Shown piece after piece: positions 7,261 to 15,738 of a stretch of 64,000 nt of DNA. The stretch is from Butyrivibrio proteoclasticus. GTDB lineage: Bacteria > Bacillota > Clostridia > Lachnospirales > Lachnospiraceae. The position numbers and the translations under genes were made by a program. The notes beneath the pieces were generated by a model. The model had not been told where the DNA came from, did no database searches, and was given only the letters and a program-made list of their open reading frames with translations. How positions within the stretch are numbered: position 1 is the stretch's first letter; every line of letters begins with the position of its first letter. The stretch covers positions 62,001 to 126,000 of the forward strand of contig NZ_FOXO01000007.1 of assembly GCF_900115735.1 (NCBI RefSeq). The letters run 5' to 3'.

Positions 7261-8685
7261 ATGACAGAGGAAAATATCAGAATTATGGAACAAATCTACG
7301 GAGTATCTATGATATTGATACGTGGCCTGTTCTTTGGAATGTTTGCAGAGCTTTTTATAAATAAAGAGACACTTAGCAGACCAAAGAATATTGTATTGTC
7401 AGTGATAATCACGATTGAAGGGATAGTGTTGTTTTCAATTCCATATTCTACAAAAGGTCTGTACAGTATAATAAGCCTTCTGACTATAGTTGCAGTGTTC
7501 TATTTTTATAATCAAAAGATATTACCGCATATCATCTTTGTCTTCTTTCTCTGGCAGAACGTATTCTACGTATGGCACTTGATAAACTTTGCTATTTTCA
7601 ACAGTATTTCAGATTATGTTACAGCAACTATAGATTATTCCAGGGAAGGCGCAGTGGAAAACCTATGGAACTGGATGTTTATACTGATGGCTTTGCAGGT
7701 TATTTTTTTTGCAATTTTCCTATTTCTCGAATATTTCGTAACCGGAAAAATATGTACGGTCAAGTATGAAATGTCATGGACTGAAGCTCTATATTTATCG
7801 ATATATTCCGCGGTGTCATATATTATCTGTTACATAATTGTAGAAGTTATGGTTGTACCGCTTGATAAAGAGGTTTTTGTGCTGCTTGATGAGAAACGGG
7901 ATCTTAGATTTACTATTCCAATTCTGGCTGTGCTTATTTTTATCGGAGAAATGTCTGCAATTGCTACATGGCAGCGCTACAGGAGACTTAAAGAAGAGGA
8001 GCTTAGGCTACAGGAGCAGCTTCAGGAGCAGGAGTTTATCAGGAAAAAGATTGAATATACTGAAAAATACCATGACCGTATAAGAACGCTTCGGCATGAT
8101 ATGGCCGGAAAACTCATGATTCTTAAGAGCTTTTTGGAAAAAGACAGGATAGGCGATGCAAAAGAATTCCTTGGAGACATGGACATTGAGTTAAGCTCAG
8201 AAGCTATGCAGTATGCGACAAATAATCCTGTTACGGATGCTGTCATAAATGAGGCTGCAGCCCAGGCATGTAGCATGAACTGCGATTTTAAGTCAGAATT
8301 TCTTTTCCCTGATGACAATGGAATCAGTGCTTTGGATATGGGGATTATTCTTAATAATCTTATTGATAACGCTTTGGATGGAGTACTAACCGTGGCGGAG
8401 GATGATAGGTTTATCAGACTTATTGGGGAACAAAAGGATAACTTTTACTTGATAAAAATAGAGAATTCGTTTGATGGAAAATTGAAGCGTGCTTCTGATA
8501 ACAGCATTATCAGTACAAAGAAAATGGATTCTGACGCAGATAAGCACGGGCTGGGGTTAAAGAGCGTCATGGGAATCGCAGATAAATATCTTGGAGCGGT
8601 GGATATCAATTCAGACAATAAGGTTTTTAAGGTTAAGGTAATGTTGCAGAAGAAAAACTGTTACTGTTCAGTTCCTGACCAGTAA
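7261..8685 (+). CDS. AgrC-like sensor histidine kinase with GHKL ATPase domain
   Basis: The 474-residue protein starts at ATG 7261 after GTAGGAGG. Residues 1-235 are hydrophobic with about six membrane segments and no large extracellular sensor, as in AgrC-type peptide receptors. A coiled coil (about 240-265) leads to the dimerisation helix with the probable phosphoacceptor in TLRHDMAGKL. The GHKL ATPase domain has an N box (ILNNLIDNALDG) and a G box (KHGLGLKSVM). It is the partner of the LytTR regulator upstream. The ligand is not evident: no agrB- or agrD-like gene is present, though two small peptides (27 and 16 residues) are encoded just upstream. Confidence 0.92.
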   Translation: MTEENIRIMEQIYGVSMILIRGLFFGMFAELFINKETLSRPKNIVLSVIITIEGIVLFSIPYSTKGLYSIISLLTIVAVFYFYNQKILPHIIFVFFLWQNVFYVWHLINFAIFNSISDYVTATIDYSREGAVENLWNWMFILMALQVIFFAIFLFLEYFVTGKICTVKYEMSWTEALYLSIYSAVSYIICYIIVEVMVVPLDKEVFVLLDEKRDLRFTIPILAVLIFIGEMSAIATWQRYRRLKEEELRLQEQLQEQEFIRKKIEYTEKYHDRIRTLRHDMAGKLMILKSFLEKDRIGDAKEFLGDMDIELSSEAMQYATNNPVTDAVINEAAAQACSMNCDFKSEFLFPDDNGISALDMGIILNNLIDNALDGVLTVAEDDRFIRLIGEQKDNFYLIKIENSFDGKLKRASDNSIISTKKMDSDADKHGLGLKSVMGIADKYLGAVDINSDNKVFKVKVMLQKKNCYCSVPDQ

Positions 8686-8689
8686 CTAA

Positions 8690-8781
8690 GCAATTTTGCA
8701 ATTAAATCGCTTCGCGATGGGCAAAATTGCCACTTGAATCACTTTCTTACGCAGCCAGCCAGCAGCGTAGTGCTGGCTGCT
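8690..8781 (+). repeat. Two intergenic palindromes after the kinase gene
   Basis: GCAATTTTGC (8690-8699) and GCAAAATTGC (8721-8730) form a perfect 10-bp stem enclosing ATCGC/GCGAT. CAGCCAGC (8752-8759) and GCTGGCTG (8772-8779) form a second GC-rich stem. Neither has a long U-tract; the first may act as a weak terminator. With the repeats at 8804 and 8899 they fill the 309-base gap before the next gene. Confidence 0.45.
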
Positions 8782-8803
8782 GACTGAATAGTAATGAAAA
8801 ACT

Positions 8804-8848
8804 GACTATTCATTACATAAAAAGGTCCGTTCGTGTCAAAGCTATTTA
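8804..8848 (+). promoter_or_regulatory. Paired direct repeat and -10-like box, probable LytTR-type promoter C
   Basis: Repeats at 8804 (GACTATTCATTACAT) and 8825 (GTCCGTTCGTGTCAA) are again 21 bp apart; the second is more degenerate. A TATTTA sequence at 8843-8848 is at the same offset (18) as the -10 in promoter A. It precedes the second FliD-like gene. Confidence 0.48.
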
Positions 8849-8898
8849 ACTGCCTCCGGTCATAGACGATACTTGATATGGAACAGAAACTACCTGCT

Positions 8899-8974
8899 GC
8901 ACTAAACTCGACAGTACCTCGTTAAGTGCACAGGTATGGTTCGCACTAGACTCGGGAAGAACCTCGTCAAGTGC
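8899..8974 (+). repeat. Two tandem copies of a REP-like palindrome
   Basis: Units at 8899-8929 and 8943-8974 both start GCACTA and end CTCGTNAAGTGC, each folding into an imperfect hairpin. Their reverse complement (CACTTGACGAGG..., CACTTAACGAGG...) matches the core of the 83-bp repeats at 34204-34383, so this is a dispersed palindromic repeat family. The second unit ends just before the ribosome binding site of the next gene. Confidence 0.6.
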
Positions 8975-8994
8975 TCTACTCAGGAGGTGTTTTT

Positions 8995-9753
8995 ATGAAT
9001 TTTGGGCAAAACTATTTTGATGTCTTGACTAGCAGGATAGGCGGAGCCTCCAGTATTTGGAACAGACACGGAACGTCTAAAGTTAATAATCGCAGCAGGA
9101 CTACAGGTACAAGGAGCACATCACGAACATCAGGCGCTATAAATAATAGCTATTTTGGATTAAGCGCCAATACCGTGAAAACTATGAATAACGCATATAA
9201 CAGCACATACAATAGTGCATATATGTCTGATCAGAAGGTTGCTGATGGAGCTGTAAAGGTAGAAAGCGCCGGTAAGAAACTTGCAAACAGTGAGATTTAT
9301 GAAGAAAAGAACACAGACCAGCTGCTTAAAACTGTAAAGAATTTTGTGGATGGTTACAATGATGTCAACAGTGGAGCAAAAAATGCTACAAGCACCTCAG
9401 TTAGAAACAGAGCCGGATGGATGAGAGAAGATGCACTTAATAATGTGTCAGACCTTAGAAAGATAGGCATAGGTTACAACTCTAAGACAGGAGAGTTATC
9501 TGTTGATGAAGATGTATTAAAAGGAGCAGACAAAGCTACTGTCAAAAAGATATTAGGAGAAGCCGGATCATTTGGACAAAGGCTTAGAAGCAATGCATCT
9601 TTAACATCACAAGCAGCCATTACATCAAGCAGGTATTCGAGGAATACAGGCATCTATGGATCTAATGGCACATACAATACTGGAAACCTTTTGGGTGGAT
9701 TTGGTGGATATGGTAATTCACTCCTGTCATCGATGTTTTCACGATGGTTTTAA
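8995..9753 (+). CDS. Second FliD C-terminal-domain-like protein
   Basis: The preferred start is ATG 8995 after CAGGAGGTG; an in-frame GTG at 8971 lies inside the repeat. The 252-residue product has a Ser/Thr/Asn-rich N-terminus without a Sec signal, then the FliD-like order: VKNFVDGYNDVNS, NRAGWMREDALNNVSDLRKIGIGYNSKTGEL, the LSVDEDVLKGAD element, and FGQRLRSNASLTSQAA. It is a paralogue of 4334-5128, sharing layout and the terminal Gly/Ser/Tyr-rich tail. The typical flagellar cap is much larger. It lies behind repeat pair C and probably responds to the LytTR system. Confidence 0.7.
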   Translation: MNFGQNYFDVLTSRIGGASSIWNRHGTSKVNNRSRTTGTRSTSRTSGAINNSYFGLSANTVKTMNNAYNSTYNSAYMSDQKVADGAVKVESAGKKLANSEIYEEKNTDQLLKTVKNFVDGYNDVNSGAKNATSTSVRNRAGWMREDALNNVSDLRKIGIGYNSKTGELSVDEDVLKGADKATVKKILGEAGSFGQRLRSNASLTSQAAITSSRYSRNTGIYGSNGTYNTGNLLGGFGGYGNSLLSSMFSRWF

Positions 9754-9788
9754 ACCCAAAATGCGCAAGAGTATGAGGTAAATAGCAT

Positions 9789-10772
9789 ATGAAGATAGCA
9801 AGTAGTGATGTATATACTAATTCAAATTACAGCTATCAAAAGGATTTGAACAGTGGCGGCGCAGGGACAGGCAGATTTTTTGCCGGAATAGTAGAAAAGC
9901 ATGTAGAAAAGGAAAAAACTGATTATAAGGCAACAGGTAATATAAAAACAGAAGATGGAAGAGAAATAAATGTTGATGTTGATGTAAGTATGGTTCGAAA
10001 AAAGGAGCATGAAACATTTATACCGATATCGTCACCACTGGATAATCTTTATGATCCATTGATAATCAATACAGGAAGTCAGACAGCTTCTTTAAGTGAT
10101 ACGAAATTTAAATTTGATCTTGATGCGGACGGCAAGCAGGATGAAATATCAATGACCAAGTCAGGGAGTGGATTTTTAGCTCTTGATAAGAACGGAGATG
10201 GAAAGGTAAATGACGGCACTGAACTGTTTGGAGTAAAGAGCGGTGATGGCTTTAAGGATCTTGCCAAGTACGATACAGATGGCAATGGCTGGATTGATGA
10301 AAACGATGAGGTCTATGATAAGCTCAAAGTCTGGAGTAAAACTGATGATGGAAAAGATAATCTTAGGACACTAAAGGAATCCGGTGTCGGGGCTATTTTC
10401 CTGGGATCAGAAAGCACGGAATTTACTCTTGATGGTGCGGATGGTGTTTTAGATGGGAAAGTGAGAAAGACAGGAATCTTTCTAAAGGAGGATGGGACTG
10501 CAGGAACCATTCAGCACGTTGATCTAGCCATCAAGGGACGTGAGTCAGAACTTATGAGTGCTGCAGAGAAGCTTGATAAAGTTTTGGAGAAGATGCGCAG
10601 CGAGAACTCTCAGCGGAGCAGGCGAAATAACAACAATGATAATGCAAGACGCCGGGCTCAGAGAGCAGCGAGACAAAAGAAGCAGCTTGAGGACTATCAG
10701 AAAAGAAAAGAACTGAATCAAGAACTGACGGAAAAGGCCATAGAGCATAGAAAAATGTTATATGGCACTTAA
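9789..10772 (+). CDS. EF-hand-like calcium repeat protein
   Basis: The 327-residue protein starts at ATG 9789 with the aromatic N-terminal style of the cluster (SNYSYQKD) and no signal peptide. Residues about 105-185 carry two Asp-rich calcium loops of the kind found in FrpC/RTX-associated domains: LDKNGDGKVNDGTELFG and YDTDGNGWIDENDEVYD followed by LKVWS. Such modules bind calcium outside the cell and are usually parts of much larger secreted proteins. The C-terminus (about 255-327) is a basic, Arg/Gln/Asn-rich coiled coil. No RTX nonapeptide array is present. The link to secretion is inferred from the calcium loops and context. Confidence 0.75.
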   Translation: MKIASSDVYTNSNYSYQKDLNSGGAGTGRFFAGIVEKHVEKEKTDYKATGNIKTEDGREINVDVDVSMVRKKEHETFIPISSPLDNLYDPLIINTGSQTASLSDTKFKFDLDADGKQDEISMTKSGSGFLALDKNGDGKVNDGTELFGVKSGDGFKDLAKYDTDGNGWIDENDEVYDKLKVWSKTDDGKDNLRTLKESGVGAIFLGSESTEFTLDGADGVLDGKVRKTGIFLKEDGTAGTIQHVDLAIKGRESELMSAAEKLDKVLEKMRSENSQRSRRNNNNDNARRRAQRAARQKKQLEDYQKRKELNQELTEKAIEHRKMLYGT

Positions 10773-10813
10773 GGAGCAAAGCACTTATTCCGATAATATA
10801 TAGAGAGGTTAGG

Positions 10814-10918
10814 ATGGAACTGCCGGATATCAATGGATTGATAAATCTAATGATATTCGGCTTTTTAAGAAGGAAGGTGAAAGTAAAGAGCAAAGCGCCG
10901 CAACTGATAATCAATTAA
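10814..10918 (+). CDS. Small protein, 34 aa
   Basis: ATG 10814 follows GAGAGGTTAGG and the frame ends TAA at 10916-10918. The peptide begins MELPDINGLINLMIFGFLRR and ends with a basic Lys-rich tail, so it is a short hydrophobic helix followed by positive charge, compatible with peripheral membrane association. It lies between two cluster genes in the same direction. Coding status rests on the ribosome binding site and position only. Confidence 0.4.
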   Translation: MELPDINGLINLMIFGFLRRKVKVKSKAPQLIIN

Positions 10919-10984
10919 CCACTTGGTCCTTTCAGGAGAGTGGAGCAGCTCTGAATGACAGATGAGCTGCAGAAAGGAACACTT

Positions 10985-12757
10985 ATGCCAAATACCATAA
11001 CAAACGGAAACTATTATTACACGCAGAGCGCATTTGTACAGAGTGCCCACTTTTATTCAAATCAGACAATCGGAAACAGCGATTTCCAGAGTGCTATTCT
11101 TGAAAAAAATGAGGATTCACCTGAGGTTGTGGATGCCCTGGCAAAAGAAGAGCCTGCAAAGAAAGGCTATACACGAGTTATAACGGCAAATGTGTGGAAC
11201 TCAGGAATGACATCAACGCAACTTGCTGACGGCAAAACCGCCTATTCTTATCAGGGGATGATGCAGAAGTTTGAGATAAGAATCGATGTGATGGGCGATA
11301 GCAGGAAATATACAGCAACCGGAACAGATGAAAACGGCAATGAGTTTTCAAAGGAGATAGATCCTTACGACGTGGATCCGACAGACTCAGATTTTACGGA
11401 ATTTGCCGCGCTGTGCGCATATATCCGTGATACAGAAGATATCGCTGATGAAGCTATGCAGGCAGTAGATGACGTGGCTCCTAACGATATCTTTGAGAAA
11501 AAGAATTTTCTGTCAGAGCTTAATGGCTCCATAAATAACTTCAAGATGATGGGAGTAAGCACACTTGGAGCAGAGCAGCTTCTTTCCCACATAAACAGGC
11601 TTATGGAAGTAATGATGACTTCCGGCGTGGGGACAGGCATTTCTCCTGAACCTGTAGAAAATGCAACAACATTTGCAGGTGCTAAGGTATGGGGAGATAC
11701 AGGCAGTTTTGGAACATTTTCCGGAATCCGCTTCCAGACCATAAGTTACTATGGCACCAGAGAAATCGGCGGAGCTGATTCGGCAACTGCAGAGAAGCCT
11801 GTCGAGATAAGTGATAAGGAAGATGATCAGAAAGAGATAGTTAGTCCCATAATTGGAATGAGTTCTATTCCTGTAGGAAACATGAGCTATGTGATGACTG
11901 CATCAGAAGTGTTTAAGCCTGGATCAGATGAGGCTATAGTAAGAGTCCATGTTGGTGGCAAGGATATCGATGTTAACATAAATGAAGTGGATCCAAAGAA
12001 TGCCTCAGCTGTTGAGATGTTTGCATATTGTCAGTATGCAGATGCCCATGATACAGGTACCGGATATACTTTTGGCAGCTACAGTGTGTTAAAAGGGGTC
12101 ACTGATCCACTTGGGAAATCAGAGTATACTTCACTTGATGAGGCTATCTCCAAAAAGAGCAATTGGAACGATGCAATTTCCGGATCTAAAGTATCCTTTA
12201 CAAAAGAACAGACAGGCGAAACATTTGATGCGTCAGTCCTTCTAAAAATGCTGGAAGAGACCGCAGGATTATTTGCTTTGCAGAGTGGTGATAAGGATCT
12301 CGGAGAGCTGACGGATGAAGAATGGGAAAAACTCCTTGCCGATACAGATAAAGCGATAGATGAGGCAAAGGAGACTGCTATAGAAAATAAGCAGCAGGAA
12401 GAAAAAGAAGCAGAACACGTAAAGCGGCTCATAGCTGAGAACTATGAAAACGGTAAGATACAGAAAGCTATGGACGGATATGAGTTTATGAAGATGCAGG
12501 GTGAGTTAATTGAGCGTAACGTTGAGAAGCTCAGGCAGAATCAGAAGACTACCCGTGAAAGACTTCTTGAACAGGATCCCAATGCTGCCAGCAAATGGTA
12601 TATGTATGATGGTAGTAGTAAACGCTATTCCTTTGATGAGTTCTGTAAGTTTATGGACGCTAAGGACGCCGAGATGCGTGCCAATGCTCCTGAATGGAGA
12701 AACCCATATCTTGAGATGGCTAACTATTATTTGAGTCAAAGGAAAAAAGAAGCTTAA
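10985..12757 (+). CDS. Large cluster protein of unknown function, 590 aa
   Basis: The preferred start is ATG 10985, preceded by AAAGGAAC at good spacing; an in-frame ATG at 10955 is poorly placed. The N-terminus (MPNTITNGNYYYTQSAFVQS) has the polar-aromatic pattern of the cluster and no Sec signal. Two similar modules appear: residues about 60-135 (VITANVWNSGM..., IDVMGDSRKYTATGTDENGNEF, IDPYDVDPTDSDFTEFAALCAYI) and about 275-375 (NMSYVMTASEVF..., VHVGGKDIDVNINEVDPKNASAVEMFAYCQYADA), so it is probably an internal duplication. The C-terminal 150 residues are charged coiled coil. No family recognised. A strong terminator follows, closing the cluster. Confidence 0.8.
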   Translation: MPNTITNGNYYYTQSAFVQSAHFYSNQTIGNSDFQSAILEKNEDSPEVVDALAKEEPAKKGYTRVITANVWNSGMTSTQLADGKTAYSYQGMMQKFEIRIDVMGDSRKYTATGTDENGNEFSKEIDPYDVDPTDSDFTEFAALCAYIRDTEDIADEAMQAVDDVAPNDIFEKKNFLSELNGSINNFKMMGVSTLGAEQLLSHINRLMEVMMTSGVGTGISPEPVENATTFAGAKVWGDTGSFGTFSGIRFQTISYYGTREIGGADSATAEKPVEISDKEDDQKEIVSPIIGMSSIPVGNMSYVMTASEVFKPGSDEAIVRVHVGGKDIDVNINEVDPKNASAVEMFAYCQYADAHDTGTGYTFGSYSVLKGVTDPLGKSEYTSLDEAISKKSNWNDAISGSKVSFTKEQTGETFDASVLLKMLEETAGLFALQSGDKDLGELTDEEWEKLLADTDKAIDEAKETAIENKQQEEKEAEHVKRLIAENYENGKIQKAMDGYEFMKMQGELIERNVEKLRQNQKTTRERLLEQDPNAASKWYMYDGSSKRYSFDEFCKFMDAKDAEMRANAPEWRNPYLEMANYYLSQRKKEA

Positions 12758-12771
12758 CGTCCGGCAGTAAG

Positions 12772-12813
12772 ATAATACTCTGTTTTGTTTATACTGAGCA
12801 GAGTATTATTTTT
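12772..12813 (+). terminator. Intrinsic terminator closing the FliD-like cluster
   Basis: ATAATACTCTG (12772-12782) pairs perfectly with CAGAGTATTAT (12799-12809), followed by a T-tract. It marks the 3' boundary of the plus-strand cluster. Confidence 0.85.
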
Positions 12814-12937
12814 ACAAAAAAACTATTAACATATGTTAATTTATGTTACAGAGTTTAAGATTGAAAAAAGCGCCGAGCCAGGCACATGAAAAATGTGGAG
12901 AGCCTGCTTTTTTCTATGTAGAAGAGTAGGCTCTTTT

Positions 12938-13339
12938 TTATTCAATGTCTTTGGCGTTTTCAGAATGGAACATGTTTATGAAGCCCTTAACGAAGGGTAA
13001 AAGCTTTTTGGCTTCAGCATCAGAGCAGTTTGTCATGAGATAGTGAATTAAATCCATTAGATTAGTGTTTTCATCGTATTTTTCTCTATAAAAAATTTTA
13101 TAGGGATTCATATCCAAGTTTCTGACTAATGGGTGGTGTGTGGAATAGCGAGGATTGCCCTCGCCTCGTTCAATTCGTTTAATGCTCTCGGATTCCAGAA
13201 AAGATTTTTCAGCCAATCCTTCTTGTGTGACCTTCTTTTTTGCTGACTCGCGAGCTTCCTTTACTGCATCGCCGAGATCTTTTTGAGCTTGACGGAATTC
13301 ATTTATTTGTTTATCAGTTTTTGTCTGTGTCTTTTTCAT
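12938..13339 (-). CDS. XRE-family helix-turn-helix regulator
   Basis: On the minus strand, ATG 13339 follows AGAGGTG; an in-frame GTG at 13348 is less likely. The 133-residue protein has a Cro/CI-type HTH (about 20-75) with ARESAKKKVTQEGLAEKSFLESESIKRIERGEGNPR, which is longer than usual between helices, and a helical C-terminus (about 85-133). It is divergent from the remnants to its right and probably belonged to the mobile element that fills 12.9-20 kb. Target unknown. Confidence 0.78.
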   Translation of the reverse strand: MKKTQTKTDKQINEFRQAQKDLGDAVKEARESAKKKVTQEGLAEKSFLESESIKRIERGEGNPRYSTHHPLVRNLDMNPYKIFYREKYDENTNLMDLIHYLMTNCSDAEAKKLLPFVKGFINMFHSENAKDIE

Positions 13340-13369
13340 TATATACACCTCTAGACCTATTCTACTTCT

Positions 13370-13687
13370 GTGGTTATACCTGTAAATGAAGAATACTATG
13401 AAATAAAAAATGGCTCCAAACCAAAGAAAAAAGTTTGGATTGAGACTGAAACCAAAGATTTAAAGCAGAAAATCTTGGATTCGGGGTATACAAATAAAAT
13501 AAAACAAAACGTATTGAAGTTATATGAGAAAATCGGGACAGAGGTTTTTGGGAATTCTCGAGTAGTCGAAATTCTGGGATGTTCGGAAGTGACAGCAACG
13601 TCCTATTTGAAAAGGATGGAGGATGAAATGAAGATCATTGTTCCGGTAGAAGGAATGGGAAAAGGGAAATATAAGTTTTCTGTATAA
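13370..13687 (+). pseudogene. C-terminal winged-helix fragment, probably of an AlbA_2/Fic-type protein
   Basis: The frame begins without a plausible start (GTG 13370, no ribosome binding site) and encodes about 105 residues. The last 60 (KIKQNVLKLYEKIGTEVFGNSRVVEILGCSEVTATSYLKRM, ending VEGMGKGKYKFSV) have the winged-helix pattern found at the C-terminus of ATP-binding AlbA_2-domain regulators and Fic proteins. The N-terminal catalytic part is missing. I take it as a truncated relic; a small standalone DNA-binding protein cannot be excluded. Confidence 0.45.
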
Positions 13688-13803
13688 GTAATAGAAAAGG
13701 TTATATGGTGAAATTCTGCTGTTTAGTAGCTGTTTGATCGAAAATGGAGGAAAGGAATGCTCTGTGATGTTGTGAAGCATGATGAGTGAAGGGTGTGGTG
13801 TTT

Positions 13804-14199
13804 ATGGTAAAGAAAACAATGAATAGTTTGTTCCTGAATTATCTTCTACAAAGCCAGGACAACATCGAAGCAAATGTTGAAAAATGGACCAAGGATTTTA
13901 ATATCGCTGAGAATATAGATGAAATATCTGAAACACTTAATGAACATATGGTGTTTATAATGGCTTGTTGGGGAGAAATAGGATGGTGTTTGCCTAAGTG
14001 GAAGGAACAAGAAATAAAACTGGGGAAAATGCTTAATGATTTGAAAAATAATATTCCTATAAATAATATAAACGAAGGATTAGCTGAGTGCTTCAAAGAA
14101 AAGGAAATTGAAGCTCTGGTGATTTTAATTCAAAATCATTTCAATAATTCTGAAAAGATAAAATGGCGATCTCTCGCTCATCATGAATCCGGCATTTGA
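13804..14199 (+). CDS. Hypothetical protein, 3' end probably fused to foreign sequence
   Basis: ATG 13804 follows GAAGGGTGTGG. The 131-residue product has a helical, acidic character (KWTKDFNIAENIDEISETL, FIMACWGEIGWCLPKWKEQ) and no recognised family. The last residues (about from 14160) read through the junction with the aldo/keto reductase remnant in another frame (WRSLAHHESGI), so the native C-terminus has probably been lost. Base composition is more AT-rich than the core genes, as expected for acquired DNA. Confidence 0.5.
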   Translation: MVKKTMNSLFLNYLLQSQDNIEANVEKWTKDFNIAENIDEISETLNEHMVFIMACWGEIGWCLPKWKEQEIKLGKMLNDLKNNIPINNINEGLAECFKEKEIEALVILIQNHFNNSEKIKWRSLAHHESGI

Positions 14200-14461
14200 A
14201 GAAATCGGAGCAAAATACAACAAAACAAACGCTCAGGTGATACTCAGGTGGCATATCCAGTCTGGGATAATACCTATCCCATCCACAAGAGATATGGTGC
14301 ACCTTAGAGACAACGTAGATATTTTTGACTTTGAACTTTCTGATGAGGATATGAAGAGGATAGCCGATATCAACCGGGATAAAAGATATTTCAAAATGCC
14401 AATGTTTGTAAAACAGATAGCATTTACCAAAGGAAACATAGATTTTAACGATCAGGTATAA
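14162..14461 (+). pseudogene. Aldo/keto reductase, 3' fragment
   Basis: From 14162 the frame reads NGDLSLIMNPAFEEIGAKYNK and then AQVILRWHIQSGIIPIPSTR and DIFDFELSDEDMKRIADINR, the C-terminal signature of NADPH-dependent aldo/keto reductases (substrate-side helices and cofactor-binding IPxS-R motif). About two thirds of the gene, including the catalytic Asp-Tyr-Lys-His residues, is absent. The upstream junction is abrupt at about 14160. Non-functional relic. Confidence 0.75.
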
Positions 14462-14475
14462 ATGGAGGAGAAAAG

Positions 14476-14538
14476 ATGAGCACAGCAGAGTCAAGACCTA
14501 AAGCTCAGGTAAAAGCATGGCTTGAAAGCCTTGGCTGA
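14476..14538 (+). pseudogene. 20-codon remnant
   Basis: ATG 14476 follows ATGGAGGAG, so the start of a real gene seems present, but the frame stops after 20 codons (MSTAESRPKAQVKAWLESLG). It looks like a gene start cut by a deletion. Original product unknown. Confidence 0.3.
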
Positions 14539-14558
14539 TTGCAACGGAGGACTAACAC

Positions 14559-15136
14559 ATGCTTAAGAATAATATCAAATATGTGGCAGGAATGTTGCTG
14601 ATTACAGTATTGTTATCCTCCTGCGGTGAAGAGTAAAATGCTCCGGCAGAGAAAGCTGTGGCGGATAATGAAGTAAAAGAGTCATCAGACGCTAAAAGCA
14701 CGAAGGATGAGGAATCAAATATGAATGAGATAGTATCTGCAATTTCACAGACCGGATGGACTGATGCTGTTCCAACATCATATCGCAGTGCTGCATCAAA
14801 GCAGGGAAGTATAACCCAAATAGACTATGCTTCCAAAGACTATGTGAATGACAGTTCACTTATAACAAAGACTGCATACGTCTACACTCCATATGGATAT
14901 GATGAAAAAGATAGCGAAACGAAATATGACATCATATATCTGATGCACGGCTGGGGCGTACATGCAGGGGAGTACTTTGAGTACACCAAAGATCTTTTTG
15001 ACAATCTGATCGAGAAAGGGGATATCCCTCCTGTGATAATTGTTTCGCCAACATTTTATAATGCAAACAGTGACACAGGATTTGGCGGTTCTGTAAGTGA
15101 GTTTCGCCAGTTCCATCTTGATTTTGAAGATACAAA
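14559..15136 (+). pseudogene. Esterase lipoprotein (feruloyl-esterase-like), interrupted and truncated
   Basis: ATG 14559 after ACGGAGG encodes a lipoprotein signal (MLKNNIKYVAGMLLITVLLS, then SCGEE), then an in-frame TAA at 14634-14636 breaks the gene. The same frame continues through a linker into an alpha/beta-hydrolase fold: KTAYVYTPYGYD, KYDIIYLMHGWG (oxyanion region) and PPVIIVSPTFYNAN. This is the N-terminal half of the Fes/esterase D type found beside xylanases in rumen Lachnospiraceae. At about 15136 it changes abruptly to phage tail protein, so the catalytic Ser and His are lost. Confidence 0.7.
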
Positions 15137-15725
15137 CAAAGTTAAGTTTGGTCTCAAAAACTGCCATTATGCAAAGGCTACTTTTGGAGCAGATGGCAGC
15201 GTAACATATGCAAAGCCGGTACCAATTCCCGGTGCTGTAAACTTATCACTTGATCCTGAAGGAGAGAGTGATTCATTTTTTGCTGATGATGGTGTTTATT
15301 ATGCCATTGCAGCAAACAATGGATATAAGGGTGACTTGGAGATTGCCATCATCCCTGAGTCCTTTGTTACAGATATCATGCATGAGGAAGAGGATGCTAA
15401 TGGCGTTCTTGTAGAGAATAAGGAAGTGGAGCCTGAGCACTTTGCACTTCTTTTTGAGTTCTCCGGTGATCAGAGAAAGATTCGTCACTGCATTTATAAC
15501 TGCGCTGCCAAGAGGACAGGTATCAGCAGTGGCACAATCGAGAACAGCAAGTAGCCAAAGACAGATAAGCTTTCTCTTGTAGCTACATCTATTAACGGCG
15601 GCTATGTAAAGGCCAAGACCGGAACCAACACAACTGATGCGACATACGAAGGCTGGTTTGGAAATGTCTATATGCCTACAGCAAAAACATCCGGAACCAC
15701 TACAACTGGTAAGACCAGTACTTAA
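15137..15725 (+). pseudogene. phi13-family phage major tail protein, 5'-truncated with internal stop
   Basis: In the same frame as the esterase fragment the sequence continues KVKFGLKNCHYAKATFGADG, then VPIPGAVNLSLDPEGES and a C-terminal GYVKAKTGTNTTDATYEGWFG, as in phi13-type major tail (tube) proteins. The first dozen or so residues are replaced by the esterase fusion and TAG at 15552-15554 interrupts the frame before the C-terminus. The next two ORFs are the genes that normally follow in siphophage tail modules, confirming the assignment. Confidence 0.72.
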
Positions 15726-15738
15726 GGAGGAGTAACAG

